Shown here: piece after piece, positions 9,880 to 22,100 of the stretch
Layout: the number at the start of each line of letters is the position of its first letter
How positions within the stretch are numbered: position 1 is the first letter of the stretch
Origin: Chlorops oryzae
Taxonomy: Eukaryota; Arthropoda; Insecta; Diptera; Chloropidae
Assembly (NCBI GenBank): GCA_020466095.1
Contig: CM035807.1
Coordinates: forward strand, 82,298,241 to 82,362,240
Length of the DNA stretch: 64,000 nucleotides
Reading direction: 5' to 3'
Made by a program: the position numbers and the translations under genes
Notes under the pieces: generated by a model
What the model was told of the DNA's origin: nothing
The model's database searches: none
What the model saw: only the letters and a program-made list of their open reading frames with translations

Positions 9880-10325
9880 GGAAAAAAAACTAGTTCGACA
9901 TATTGATACCAAAAGAAAGGTAACGAATTTGTTAATCTGGAAAAAATTTTTTCAACCAGTGTTAATTGGACCTTTTTCATACTAAAATAGCTGCCAAACT
10001 GGAAAAATTGAGTTCAAATTTGGAAATTTTGTGTTTCCTCACTTAAATTTCCATCAAACATTTAAGTTTTGACTCTAGATTTATTTTTGCTTCAAAGCAC
10101 ATGCAATTGGCTATTCAAAACCGTGAATTTTTTCTTTTGGAATATTGAAATAAACGCGGGGGAATTTTTTTTCTAACCTTTGTGCAGAAAAACTTAAAAG
10201 CGTTGCAACTCCTCAGGGGTGCATTTGCGGCCCCCCTCCCCTCCCATACAATTTTTTGTTGGTCTCGACATCCCTTATCACCCTGCGCCGGATGTACTAG
10301 CTCTCGTGAATCACCCTGTATATAC
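9880..10325 (-). repeat. Dispersed repeat ending in CACCCTGTAT, copy 1
   Basis: Read on the minus strand from about 10325 it starts ATACAGGGTG and passes through CAAAAAATTGTATGG, GCAAATGCACCCCTGAGGAG, a GCCAATTGCATGTGCTTT block and AAAAAGGTCCAATTAACAC. The same landmarks occur in order on the plus strand at 48695-49065. ACAGGGTG at one end suggests a transposon terminus; no coding capacity was seen. Confidence 0.65.
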
Positions 10326-12353
10326 TCGTATATTGTTTTAAATCAAAAAGTACTAATGTTTCCGTTTTTTTTTTTTTAGTTCGAAACGATTTTTTCCTTT
10401 TTTTAAATTCCGTTCAAATGTCTTCATATAACAACAAAAACGAGTCCGAAATGAAGTTTTTCGCTCATTTTCATTATTTTTTTGTCATAAAGTCTCAACG
10501 CCAGTACCTATGCATTTTCATATGCAAATATTTATAGGGATATAGTTACATTTATAAGAGATATTTCACTTAAAAGTCCACCTTACTTTCACCCCATATA
10601 ATCGATATAAAATTTTATTACTGCCTTGAGGCTAAGTTTTAATGGATTTAAAATAACGTTAAACTTCACGAAGGATGGATGCTTTGAAATTCCTTCACAC
10701 TGCTTCGTTATGGATGCCAACGTTGCGCTCAGCTCTGCCTCCGCTTTCCACTCCGCTGTGCCCTGCTCTGTGCTGTTCTGTTCGGCTCGGCTCGGCTCAG
10801 TTCAGCTTCCTTTCGATACACTTGATGCCATTTAAGGAATTTTGCATATTTACCTTCGGCATTTCATTGATACTCATTTGCATACAATTCTCAGGTGAAG
10901 TGGCAATTCTGGGCGCTAAAATTGATGAGCATACGATGAGTTGCTGGCACTGCAATTTACTGCTGGCCCTGACTGAGTATGAATCAATGTACATACTTAA
11001 GTATATTGATACTGACATGAGCTAAGGAATTTAATAATAACCCATTGATGGGTATGCCTACCATAACGGAACGTATCGTATCGTATCGTATCGTATCGTA
11101 TCGTTTAATATGAAATTCTTTTCTGCGAGGTCAGTGTTTTATTTTCCTCTTTGATGTCTGTTTTATATAATTTCTTTTTATTTTTACTCCCTATTTGTGG
11201 CGATTGTAAAAATGTGTATGTAATAAAAGAGAAAAACCGCTGATGAATGCCGCAACAGTATTCAATTTGGGGTTTTTTTTTTCTTTCATTATTGGCCAAT
11301 TAAAAGTTATAATTCAATAAATTATTTGTTTGGCGGTTGAAGTCGATGCGACTGCGACTGCAATTACTTCCATAGCAATTTCAATTTTCATGCTGCACAT
11401 GCTGTGTGAGTTGCACTTAATTCATTTATTGCAAGGAAGGAATTTTCGCATGCAAGAGGAATACGAAGCTGCGTTATGGTTGGAGCTTTCGTGTATCGGG
11501 TACCAAATTTTTGTTAATTTTTACTTATTGATTTTCAAATCAACTTTTTTTCTTGTGATAGGAAATAATAACCATATTTTGATACACAAAAACAAATGGT
11601 ATTAAAAATTGACCTGGAATGTTCCTAAAAGTTATTCGGAAGTGTCTTGGAAATAATTTTGCTTTCAACGGGTTCAGAAAATTTCGACAACTTAAATCAT
11701 TTAAAGCCTAGACACAAGCCCAAGACCAGCCAAATTCGTTAAAATATCAAAAAATCGAACAGCTTATGCTTCACAAGGATGATAGATTATAAGGTTACGA
11801 CAATCAGAGTTCAAAATTTTATTCTTCTGCGCATGTACACTTGTGACGTAGCGTTAAAAGTATTCTGATTGGTTGAAATGATTGAAAATTTTTATCTAAA
11901 AAATTTAAATTAAAGAATTTATGTGTTTACAGCGTTGCCACTGACGTTCGAAAAAAAATACTACCAATTTGAAACTTTCATAAAATCTGATTTTTACATT
12001 ACATACATCGTCTTTAAAATAAGAGATTCTTGGTAACTTGATATATAACTTGAATAAATAGTAAACCTTGAAAATTTTCACAAAAATATTTTTTAAAAAT
12101 TTTACGCAACTTTGTGGCATCACCAACAAAAACGTCACATGTGCTCCGATAAAAGTAAAATCTGCGCATTTTTTAATCTTATATTCTATCATTATTGATG
12201 CTACATATGAAGGAACAGCGGCTGTAAATGGGTTAAGAAGGCAAAGGATCAAAGAAGTATTTTTATATTTTGGAATATTTTCAAAATTTTCAGTCACTAA
12301 GTTGACTTTATTTGTTTGTTTATAACAGTACCTACTGAAATCGTATACCATAC
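10326..12353. other. Non-coding stretch with a (CGTAT)n microsatellite
   Basis: AT-rich with no supported gene. A 33-bp perfect CGTAT pentamer tract lies at 11072-11104. Confidence 0.4.
11072..11104. repeat. (CGTAT)n microsatellite
   Basis: About 6.6 uninterrupted copies of CGTAT. Confidence 0.95.
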
Positions 12354-12966
12354 TGTTGGGATACGGGGATTAACGGGTATGACGCCTTTAAATAAAAGAT
12401 GAGATTGTCAGTTTGCAATCCTTTTATTTAATAAATATAAATCCTTATGTCTAACAAGGTTTCTTATGCATCCTAGCTCCCTTTAAATACTCGAAAACTG
12501 CCCTATTCTTACTATTTAACTCCAATCGTCGTGGCTTCTTGGTAAGTACGTGCGATAGAGCTGAGATGTCTTCGTAAATAACGTAAAAATCAATCTGCCT
12601 TTCCATGGATTCGAGCTCCGCTTTTATAGGAACATAATGCTGATCTGGTGCTTTCTCAGCGACCCTTTGACTTAATGCACTTTCTTCGGTCGCTTGAATG
12701 TTGTCGTAGGTCCGTTTGCGATATTGCCTAAGAACATTGGACCTACATAATAATTTTTAGTTGCATATTACCGCGACTGGTGCTTTAGTATTCGATCGTA
12801 GCTGCAATTCTGCTTAGTCGATCATTTCTCGGTTATTGCATTAGTGCTTTTTCTTTGTTGTTGTTATTTACTTGCGCAATTTCACTGTTGGTTTTCAATG
12901 AACAGTGGCGGAGGAAAGAGGGGACAGGTAATGGGATATGTTTGAGCTGAACCATAACTCCCAACA
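12354..12966 (-). mobile_element. Probable solo LTR of a retrotransposon
   Basis: The 613-bp segment begins TGTTGGGA and ends TCCCAACA, the short TG...CA palindrome typical of LTRs. On the minus strand an AATAAAAGGATTG polyadenylation-like signal lies near the 3' end (about 12425). No primer-binding site, polypurine tract, gag or pol lies alongside, so it looks like a solo LTR. The flanking bases (ATAC and AAAC) do not give a clean target duplication, which lowers confidence. Confidence 0.6.
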
Positions 12967-13223
12967 AAACCCATTAGTTCCTGACCCCGTCTTTAGACAG
13001 AGCTTATTCAAGTAAAAAAAATTCAAAAAAAATAAATTTCACATTCGTTTCTCTCTACGCAAAATTAGTCGTACTTGATTATTTCAAAGAAGGCCCTGAA
13101 GAGGATAATAACGAGCAGAAAAAACCCAAAGTCACCAAAATTTGACTTTCACATTTTCCCAACTGATCTTCAGAAACACCTTTTTCAAAGACAGGAGAGA
13201 AAATTATTATTATATATATATTA

Positions 13224-13393
13224 CAGTCGAAACTCTCTAAAACGAACTCCTCTGTAACGAGTTTCCCTCTATAGCAAATTTTCTGAAGACTTTTTCAGTA
13301 CATTTACAGTGCCTTGTAGGTAACGAATTCTTTTTGTAACAAATTTTATTGACGGTCTCTTGGATTTCGTTATATGTTAGAGAGTTTCAACCG
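13224..13393. mobile_element. Small MITE with CAGTCGAAACTCTCTAA-type termini
   Basis: Left terminus CAGTCGAAACTCTCTAA matches the inverted right end TTAGAGAGTTTCAACC (13378-13393). Interior AACGAA/CGTTATA blocks echo pogo/Tigger-type MITEs. The left side abuts TA but the right side does not, so the right edge is approximate. Confidence 0.6.
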
Positions 13394-14995
13394 CTCGGCC
13401 ATTTTCGAGATGGAATCATTAACCATTCCATGTCCTAGCTTTGAGTAATTTCGCTCCTTATGTCAATCACATGTGTCCTGTGTTTGCTGCAAATCTTTTT
13501 CGAGGGTTAAATAAATCAACAGATTATATTCTATATGCTTGCCCACAAAAAAACATAGGGGTCCTGGCCAGACCCGGGTGTAATTTTTACAAGGACATTC
13601 AAGGTCATTCTGTTGTATGACCTTTTATTAATGTTTATTTTGTGAGAGAATTTAATTTTGGGAATCGACCCCGGAGCTCATTTCAGGATATTAACTAGAG
13701 TTATGTTAAAAAACTGTTCAAAAATGATGAGATCTGGCCAGACCCGTTCCAATGTTCCTCCACTTCCTTAATCTATATTTTTGATATTAATAAGCTTTTA
13801 AATTTTTAAATTCTGCATCCGATAATGCATCGCTTTTAATTTTTAAGCCGAAAACAATGCAGAAAAAAATCGATATACACATTTCCATAGCTGATAACTA
13901 CCAAAAAGCAATCAACATTAATATCCGCATGTGGTATTATGAAAAAAAAAAAAAAAATATAAAAAAATTGTGCGCAAAAAAATGGCAGAAAAACATTTAC
14001 GCAAGCAAAACTAAAATTCAATATTTTTATGGTGCACTTGAGTGTGAAAAATTCAGAGCAAAATGCAATGTGTCGGAACCGTTGTGTAGCTTCAGTTGAC
14101 TTCCTTTAGAAGTCCGCTGTTCCGTTATCCTGTTTGAGCGAGGCAATAACCAAACAACCGCAGCGCAAACAAACGCCTCGCCTCGCCCAACCCCACCCCT
14201 TCACAAATCATAACACTACGTACACCTACGACTCCCAAGTCAGCCCCCGTCCCCCGTCCTTCGTCCCATATAACATTCAACACTACGTGAAGGAACTCGA
14301 AGGTGATAGCTGCCTACGGAGCCGATATAACAACAACAACAACAACAACAATAAAAAAATAAAAGAGAAACAAAAACAAATAAATAAATAAATAAATGTA
14401 AGAAAGAAAGAAAGCATACGAAACTCACTCTTACAATTGGAGATGCAAACCTCCTACGTATTGTGGATGCGCTCGTAAACACCATTGATATATGTTGGAT
14501 GTGTATGCAAGTGGCACGTGAAAGCACAACAGAGATACTGAGGTACTCGGGTCTCTGAGGTGTGACTACATTTTTTTTTTTTTTTTGCACTGCAGCTGTT
14601 CCATTTACTGTTACTTTTTGTTATTGTTCCATTTCGTTTCGTTTCGATTCGTTTTGTTTTGTTTCGCATATGCTTCCATTTTTAAAATTACATGATGAAT
14701 ATTGTAGTGTTAATCCTCATGTGGCAATGGCTTTTGAATATTTTGCATTTTCCACTCGCATTTCGCGTGAGCCACCGTACCGCAGCTACAAGAATGACTT
14801 TTCTGTAAAACCAAAAAAACATTTTTGACATTTTTATTTTCGTTTTTATTTTTAATTTTTTTTTCTCGGCCATCAGTTGCTGGTTGAATAATTTGCAAAC
14901 CGTTTTTATATTCTCACGATATTTTTTTTTTATTTATTTATATTACCTTTATCTTACGGTTGATAAAAATGAAATAAATTTTTCGATATAACTGA
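13394..14995. other. Non-coding stretch with an (AAC)n tract
   Basis: A C-rich patch at 14150-14280 leads into a CAA/AAC tract at 14330-14351. The open frame across it (HNTTYTYDSQVSPRPPSFVP) looks superficially protein-like but has no splice support or domain. Long A and T runs occur at 13940-13960 and 14571-14586. Confidence 0.35.
14330..14351. repeat. (AAC)n microsatellite
   Basis: Seven tandem CAA/AAC trinucleotides. Confidence 0.9.
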
Positions 14996-15074
14996 AATAG
15001 CTTACAGAAAATCATATTGGAATCATGTTTGCTTGCGCTTCCATGATTACCGAATTTTCTGTAGGTAAGCTATT
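14996..15074 (+). other. Pre-miRNA-sized imperfect hairpin
   Basis: AATAGCTTAC (14996-15005) pairs with GTAAGCTATT (15065-15074). Pairing resumes with AGAAAAT/ATTTTCT after a 4-nt bulge and with ATCAT/ATGAT after an internal loop, closing on about 15 nt. The roughly 79-nt length is in the miRNA-precursor range, but the bulges and location among transposons make a decayed fold-back equally likely. Confidence 0.35.
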
Positions 15075-15303
15075 CTCCAACTGCCATCGAAAAAAAAAAA
15101 AAAAAATCGAGAGCTAAGTACCTTACGCGGAATCGATTCATCTGGCATAAAATCCATTTAAATGTGCTTTATTTTAACTGGACGCATGGGAGACGAAAAA
15201 CCTTTTTACATTTTAAAGGACCTTAATGGAAATTCGTATGTACATTCCTACTTCTTACATTGAAAACGGAACTGAGGATTTAAAATTAATCTTTTTCGTA
15301 CTA

Positions 15304-15942
15304 CACTGAGCGCACGTAACCATGATTTTTCTAAAAACGCGCATTGGTATTCACAGTCCTTTTGATTTTCGAGCAGAACGAAAATTTCAAAAGAAATATG
15401 GTTGAGTCAACAAGATTTTTGGTTGATTTGAAAGGAAATATGTTTAATTGCATATCTTTACGTTCGGTATAATTCTCATTTGTTTTATAAAATAGGACAT
15501 ATAAGATATGTATTCATCTTAAAACTTTTTAAGCATTGCGAAGGCAGTCACACGACAATGGAGTGACAAAATCGGATGAAGTCCATCCGATGGCTATTTT
15601 TTGGGTTATGTTCAGCAGAGGGCTCTGTGGCCATTTGATTTGAACGTGAATTAAATTTTGTTTTGACATTTCTTCTTCTATGGGTATTTTAAAATTTATT
15701 TTTATTTTAACAAATATCTTGTCATTTCAATTATGTCCGTAGTTGGTTCAACAATTTAAATTTAAACCCATTTTTAAAAATTATCATGTCAATTAAACCT
15801 GAAATATGGTTGAATCAAAAGGAAAATCTTTATTTTTTCCAAATAAGAAAAATGTTTGAAATTAAAAATATTCCTTGTTGAAGTCATTTTGTATGTTTTT
15901 CTATTTGAACTAACCAATTTTCTGGTTGATTTTTGCTCTGTG
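15304..15942. mobile_element. Possible TA-flanked DNA element
   Basis: CACTGAGC (15304-15311) and the inverted GCTCTGTG (15935-15942) are each bordered by TA, as in Tc1/mariner insertions. Only the terminal 8 bp match well; subterminal similarity is weak, and no transposase is visible. Confidence 0.4.
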
Positions 15943-16437
15943 TATAGTGCGATGTAAGTTAAAATTTAAAACAGTTCTACTTCATCCTTTCGCCCAATGT
16001 TTCGCTAATCTTTTAGGAACCTATTCAGGAGCGTAATTTTCATTTGAACTATGAGGAGAGCAATTCATGATTAAAGCATTTTCATTTCAAACACTCCTGT
16101 CAAGGGCGTATTTGAGGGGCAGGTGCCATAAGTCAAGCCGTAAATCTAAGTCTTCGTTAATCAAAATAATATTTTGATTTTTGTTCGACCTTTAGAATTA
16201 TTTTTCTTTTTTCGAGCTTAAGGTCTTCTTTAATTTAAAACAAAAAAAAAAAAATATCCAGCCCTTCTTCACTATAGAATGGATAAAACCTTGAGTCAGT
16301 TAGTGAGGAAATCTGGAGTCCGGGGGGAATTTTTCCGTTACGGCGCCTTTGTGTGCTGTGATAAGTTTTTTTGGGGTTTTGCGAACTTCGTTCAATGAAT
16401 TCACAATCATAAACGATCCGTTGAAATATACCTTATA

Positions 16438-17098
16438 CAATGGCGTACCCAGGAGGGGGAGGGGGGGAAGAGGGGGCCACGGCCATCAATTACCAAATTA
16501 ACACGACACGTTTTAAACGTACTACTATGTATAGTAGGCATCATTTTTAGTTTCGATAAACAAGTTAGTTTTGAATGCGTCATTTTATATTCCAAGTGAA
16601 CGAAATTATTGAAATTTTATCAGCATTGCGTTGCAGACAACCATTAGTCGATAGTTTCAAATATCAATAAATAGTGGAAAAACTTACAACTATTGATACT
16701 ATCGATAGGCACTATCTTTAGTTTGCCAGCTATAGTATCGATAGTGCCATACATTTTATTCCATCTGTAACATTCAGTCGTGCCAGCAAGTACCAAAAAA
16801 ATAGGGGAAAAATTCCAAATGGAAATAAAATATTAAAATGGATATATTAAATGTAATAGGCTAAATCATGGTATTTAAGAAAATTTCACGTTTGACATTT
16901 TAAATCAAGACCATTTAAATGTTGCTCTTAAATTTCGTGATTTAGACATATTTAAACAACAGCCTATAAATTATAAAAGAAAATATAGACCTCCCTGCCA
17001 TAGATATTTTAAATATTGTTGGAAGCGTGGGGTTTTCGCTTTTTATTTAATTTTTTTTTTTTTTGGCCCCCCTTCATTAAATGCTGGGTACGCCCTTG
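16438..17098. mobile_element. hAT MITE with GGCGTACCCAG termini and 8-bp TSD
   Basis: CAATGGCGTACCCAG at the left and CTGGGTACGCCCTTG at the right are near-perfect inverted repeats, flanked by a perfect 8-bp duplication ACCTTATA (16430-16437 and 17099-17106). G-rich tracts follow the left terminus and the matching C-rich tract precedes the right one. The interior has several ACTATCGATAG palindromic motifs (about 16630-16760). No transposase is encoded. Confidence 0.9.
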
Positions 17099-17836
17099 AC
17101 CTTATACCTAGGTATATTAAAAAAAAACCCCCCGGGGGACATATCTCAATTTCGCGAAACTTAAAATCTCACACTGTACGCTCACCTTTCCCCTATTGGA
17201 ATGCCATAAAATGCCTCAACATGAGACAATGTTAATTAAATTAATGACGAAACCGCAAATACCATCATACGCAGCCTGGAATGCGGTGACTGCGTCTGAA
17301 CGTGGCCATTCGCTTTAATTTAAAACTGCAGCATTGATGACCACATTTTGCATCTGCATGCGATGCTGCACTCTCGATATGTACGTTCATACAGGAATAA
17401 TCATAAATACTTATACACATACGTACATACATCTATATGAAATTACTCGCAGTACTGTGTGCGTTTTGCTTTTCACAACACTTTTATGGGCCATTTCAAT
17501 GTTTTATTCAATTCAGGAAGAGGAAAATTTGCTATTGCCTTTCGATTGGTTTATATGTTATTGGATTACAATATATATATTTTATTAACTATAGGTTAGA
17601 AATCTTCTTTTTCATCATTTTTAATACATATCAATGAGAAAATATTTTCGAATTTTATTTTATTTATGTAGTTTTTAGAGTGTCATCATTCATACCTGTA
17701 TACTTCGAAGCAGTGAAGTCTGATCTTTTATGAGATTCTTCACTTATACCTACCATTTCGATGTATCCGCAAAGAATTCTCTCGAGAACTCAATGAATCC
17801 TGATTTCACAATCTTTTTCACTTTAATATATGTATA

Positions 17837-18439
17837 TCTCTCTATTATACAAAAAAGTTTTTTTTTTTTCGCGTGTACTTTTATTTTTGTGTGTGTAGGA
17901 GAGAGGGAGAGATGGACAGATGGAGAGAGGGAGAGAGGGTGAGAGGAAGAGAGGGAGGGTGGGAGAGAGGGATTGATGGAGAGAGGGTGAGAGGGAGAGA
18001 GGAGAGGGAGGAGAGAGGAGAGAGGAGAGAGGAGGAGAGAGGGAGAGAGGGAGAGAGGAGAGAGGGAGAGAGGGAGAGAGGGAGAGAGGGAGAGAGGGAG
18101 AGAGGGAGAGAGGGAGAGAGGAAGAGGGAAGAGGGAGAGAGGGAGAGAGGGGAGAGAGGGAGAGAGGGAGAGAGGGAGAGAGGGAGAGAGGGAGAGAGGG
18201 AGAGAGGGAGAGAGGGAGAGAGGGGAGGAGAGGGAGAGAGGGAGAGAGGGAGAGAGGGAGAGAGGGAGAGAGGGAGAGAGGGAGAGAGGGAGAGAGGGAG
18301 AGAGGGAGAGAGGGAGAGAGGGAGAGAGGGAGAGAGGGAGAGAGGGAGAGAGGGAGAGAGGGAGAGAGGGTGATGTCGAAGCGATCGTGGGAGGGTTGGG
18401 GGCTGGTGAGCGAAGCGAACAGGGGGCGAAGCCCCCTAG
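17837..18439 (+). mobile_element. Non-autonomous Helitron-like element with satellite core
   Basis: The right end has the Helitron signature: a GC hairpin GGGGGC-GAA-GCCCCC (18422-18436) ending in CTAG, followed by host T (18440). The proposed left end TCTCTCTATTATAC (17837-17850), preceded by A, resembles the TCT...TACTA 5' ends of the group and fits insertion between A and T without duplication. Between them is a run of the 8-mer GAGAGAGG (17897-18371). The 3' end is well supported; the 5' end is inferred. Confidence 0.7.
17897..18371 (+). repeat. (GAGAGAGG)n satellite
   Basis: About 475 bp of the 8-bp unit GAGAGAGG with scattered one- or two-base interruptions, denser on the left. It is purely purine on this strand, so it can form triplex or GAGA-factor-type structures. 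Confidence 0.95.
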
Positions 18440-18932
18440 TATATTATATATATAATATTAGTACCTATATATTTTCCAATTTTTCTATAAAAAGTCCTTT
18501 ATATTGTTGAGATAAGTAGATAAGTGATAGACAGCTAAAATAAGTGGGGCTGATAATGGATGTGATTTCTGCCAGAAGTAAGATTAACCCGTAAAATGCA
18601 GAAAACATTGTTCTTTCAAAATCCGGTTCTCATTGGGAAAACATTTTTGTGTGGAGAGGTACAGGTCTGTGACCTACAGAAGAAAGATACAGTTTTGAAA
18701 AATAAAAGAGTCCATGGAACATTTTATGTAACTAGAAATAGTATTTCTTAAGCCATAAGCTTTTTAAAAATGGAAAAATACTAATTTTCTACCTTTGAGG
18801 CCACCTCTAAACCTTGCTTAATCTTCATCAAACTTTGGAGAGGTAATCTTTTGATAGATACAAATTTTTTAAGCCCATGGGAACGAGGAAAAATCACTAT
18901 TGCCAAAAATGGCCACCTAATTATGTATAGTA

Positions 18933-19109
18933 CAGTGTACTCTCTCTTAACCGGACACCTATGGGACCGAAAAAGGAGTCCGCTTAATAGAGGTGTCCGC
19001 TTAAGAGGAAACTATGCGAGAAGCAGGAACACTTGAGCATTCCTAGAAAGTGTCTGTTTACGAGGAGTTTCCGATTAAGAGGGGGTGTCCGCAAGGAGAG
19101 AGTCCACTG
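18933..19109. mobile_element. pogo-like MITE, copy 1 (intact)
   Basis: CAGTGTACTCTCTCTTAA at the left and the inverse of GGAGAGAGTCCACTG at the right, flanked by TA on both sides (18931-18932, 19110-19111). TA duplication and CAG termini fit pogo/Tigger-type elements. Conserved interior words GTGTCCGCTTAAGAG and GGGACCGAAAAA recur at 60834-60975 and near 59139-59216. Confidence 0.88.
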
Positions 19110-19111
19110 TA

Positions 19112-22100
19112 AAGGTATTTATAAATATTCTTTGTCTTTTCCAATTTAGAGCAGGGTTTTCTCGTGCTTATTGGCTGTTCTCACTCTCTTGAAAAAGCAT
19201 TTTAGATGAAGAACGACTAAAGGATATTTTCAAAATGATTTTAATAGTATCTACCGTCGGCAGCTCTGTCAATATCAGCTGTAAAAATTAAAAAAAAGAA
19301 TTTAAAATATTTTCGCTCTAATAGATATTCTTCGTTCATGTATCTAAATGGATTTTTACTCTCAATCTCGAAGAGTTTTCGACGCATCTTCATTTTTTGT
19401 TTCACTTTAAAAAAGGGTATTTTATTTTATATTTATAAAAGATAATTTATTCATTTCGTAAAAACCGCATAAATCGTTCAAATATATTCACCCGGATCTA
19501 CATACATACAAATATATGAAGATTTAAACGCATTAAGGATGCATGGAGAATTCAGGAAATTAAGTTGTCTTTTGTGCAATTAAATGTGCCTTCATTATGC
19601 TTAACGCTGGATCAACTGCTGATGGATTTTTTGTATTTTTTTGTTGGTCTTGAATTTTCCAATTTATTTCCAATTTAATTTTGAATTTCGGTTTCTCAGA
19701 TTTAAGACCCGTTGCCGCAAATTTAATAAATCGTTGAATGCCACTAGGATCTGCAAATAAAAACGATAGTGGTGATGAATTCAATTAAAACTCTGGCCCT
19801 AGGAATACGTTCTGTCAGATTCGTTTCAATGTCGGATTAACTTACACACACACACACACAGACAGTTATGTATTCCAACATCTGTAGGTATATACTCACA
19901 TACATACACATATGCACGAACTCATACAAACTATGTATGTGCATTCGATGAATGAAAGTTTGCCATCGAAAGAAAATGTTAGCTGACGAGAGAACGACAA
20001 ATTCGGTTCCAAACGTTGTGGGAAGGAGAGGGATTAATCCTTGAAGGGTATCAATGTGAAAAGGGTACTCGAATTGGAAAGTCATTTTTACTTCGTCGAT
20101 GGGACTTTGTTCGTTCTTCGGCGTGGAGTAGTGCTGGTCATTATCATGAGTCTTCCTCATTCGAGACAGAAAAACGTCAAGACATTCTTCTAAAAAAACT
20201 CAACCCCGTGTATCCAAGTTTTTTGCATGAAATTAGTGGAACCTACTTTTGAATGTCAACTCCAAGTGGTACTTTTTTTTATGAAAGAAATTTTTTTTTT
20301 GTGAAATTCAAGCGTCGCCGTCGGTGGATTCTGAGAAATTAACCGGTTCTTGGTCGTCATATCCTCAAATAAAATAAAATAAGAAAACTTTTCGAAGACC
20401 GCGAATCAACCAAACTTTCATCTATCGTCTGACTTCTCTTGATAAATATTTTTCCGCCCCCTCCCATTTTTCCCAATATAACACCAAACCACGCTCGGCT
20501 TTGAAGTATCAAAATAGGATTTTTGCTTTTTACTCTTTTGAAATCATTCTCGTCCGTATACTGTCAAATAAACGGAAAAATTTCATTTCCAAAAATCTTG
20601 GCCAATGTCCAATTTGGTCTTGCTTGATTACAAAGCAAGCAGCACATGAAATAGCTTATTCCAGATGGAACAGCAAAGGACACATAATTGGCTTTTTGAT
20701 TTTTGGAAAAGCGATCGCAAGTCCATCCGAACGAAACTTGATTGCAGTAAAGCCAATAATAAAAACAATGACTAATGAGAAAAAAAGAAAATCGAAAGGC
20801 AAAAAAAAAACCCTTGATATAAATGGAGGACAAACGATATTTTCCATTTGGATGGACATTGAACAAAAGAACATCGATTGACATGGGGAAAAGGATAATT
20901 TTTATTTATTTATTTTTTAATTTTTTTTTCGTTTCTAATGACATCGGTTATTTTTCTCATAACATATGTTTTATGATCTTAAATTTTATTAATCTCTTGA
21001 GCCAAGCGTAGGACCAGAAGGGCAAAAAAAAAAGAGAAATCCTTGAAGCAAGCATTCGCACTGCGGTTTGCGGCGGTGTTTGTGCAATTGTAATATTTCT
21101 GCCAAAAAAATGTTAAAAGCCAAGGATGAAATGCAGCTGCATTCCATTGCTGTGAGCTGACAGCAGGTTTTCGCAATAATTTTTTCACACTTGGATGCTT
21201 AGTAATAAAAATGAATTATTGCGAGTGTGTCTCTTATGCTTGGAAGTTTCGCGGGCAGCCATGCGAATATAACAATATTAAAATATAAAAATTTAAAAGC
21301 CGCAAAATGAGCGTTTCAACAAAATATTTGTTCTTTTTCGAGATTTTATACAAAACAAAAGATCCGATTGCGCTGAAAAGTCGAGGATCAAAAGATTGTG
21401 GGAAACATAATTTAGTTTTTGGGTGCAATGGATACATCGAAGAGAACTAAACGGATGAATATGGAAGTCCGATTGACATCTTTCGCTTCGGAATACAAAA
21501 ATATTATTTTGTATTATATTCGATTAATTTAGATTAGCTACGTTGATAAGAATATCAGAAAAAGTTACTTAAAACACTCTATTTTGTACTTGGGTATTTG
21601 ACGCATCCCTCTATGAGATACAAGTACGGGTGTTATTGGCAGGCGAGCGTGACCTATTATTAGACCTATTAGAAAAAATAACCTAAATATGTGCAGATCT
21701 TCTGCTTAATATTCGGTAGTCAAAGGATTAGGGGGGGGGGGCATGGTTTCATCTGTCCTACATCCACAAATACGCCCTTAGTCCCGTCCATATTTACTAT
21801 TGTGGCACTCAAAACATACTCGAGCAATAATGATGCGTAGAAATGTTTTGAGTACTTCATCTCAATTTTGTAACTAAGCATTCTTGAGTTGTACAAGACT
21901 TTTTTAATGTTTCTCAATATTAGAAGTACTGATGACCTATTTAGGTTATTTGAATGAAAGATTATGCAATATCTGTGCACTTTTCAAGAGAGGAGTTCGT
22001 AAAAATAATAATTTACACTACTGTATGTCATTTAGCATGATTTGTTATAAGTAACTTGACCATTAGTACTTGCGTATAGCTAAGATATTTTTCTCAAACT

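Noticed and set aside
13560..13745. Two CTGGCCAGACCCG words suggesting termini
   Set aside because: The shared core is self-palindromic, so orientation is ambiguous, and no duplication or extended arms were found.
14134..14391. Plus-strand frame with Pro/Asn-rich sequence
   Set aside because: It ends in an AAC microsatellite and A-rich DNA, with no donor or acceptor that would make it an exon.
16101..16120. CAAGGGCGTATTTGAGGGG, resembling a hAT end
   Set aside because: No partner terminus or matching 8-bp flank within several kb; the nearest similar word, near 21768, has different flanks.
17873..18373. 166-codon open frame made of Arg-Glu-Gly repeats
   Set aside because: It is the translation of the GAGAGAGG satellite. 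An 8-bp repeat stays open because it has no stop in any phase.
20501..20881. 126-codon plus-strand open frame
   Set aside because: No recognisable motif, and composition similar to other AT-rich chance frames.
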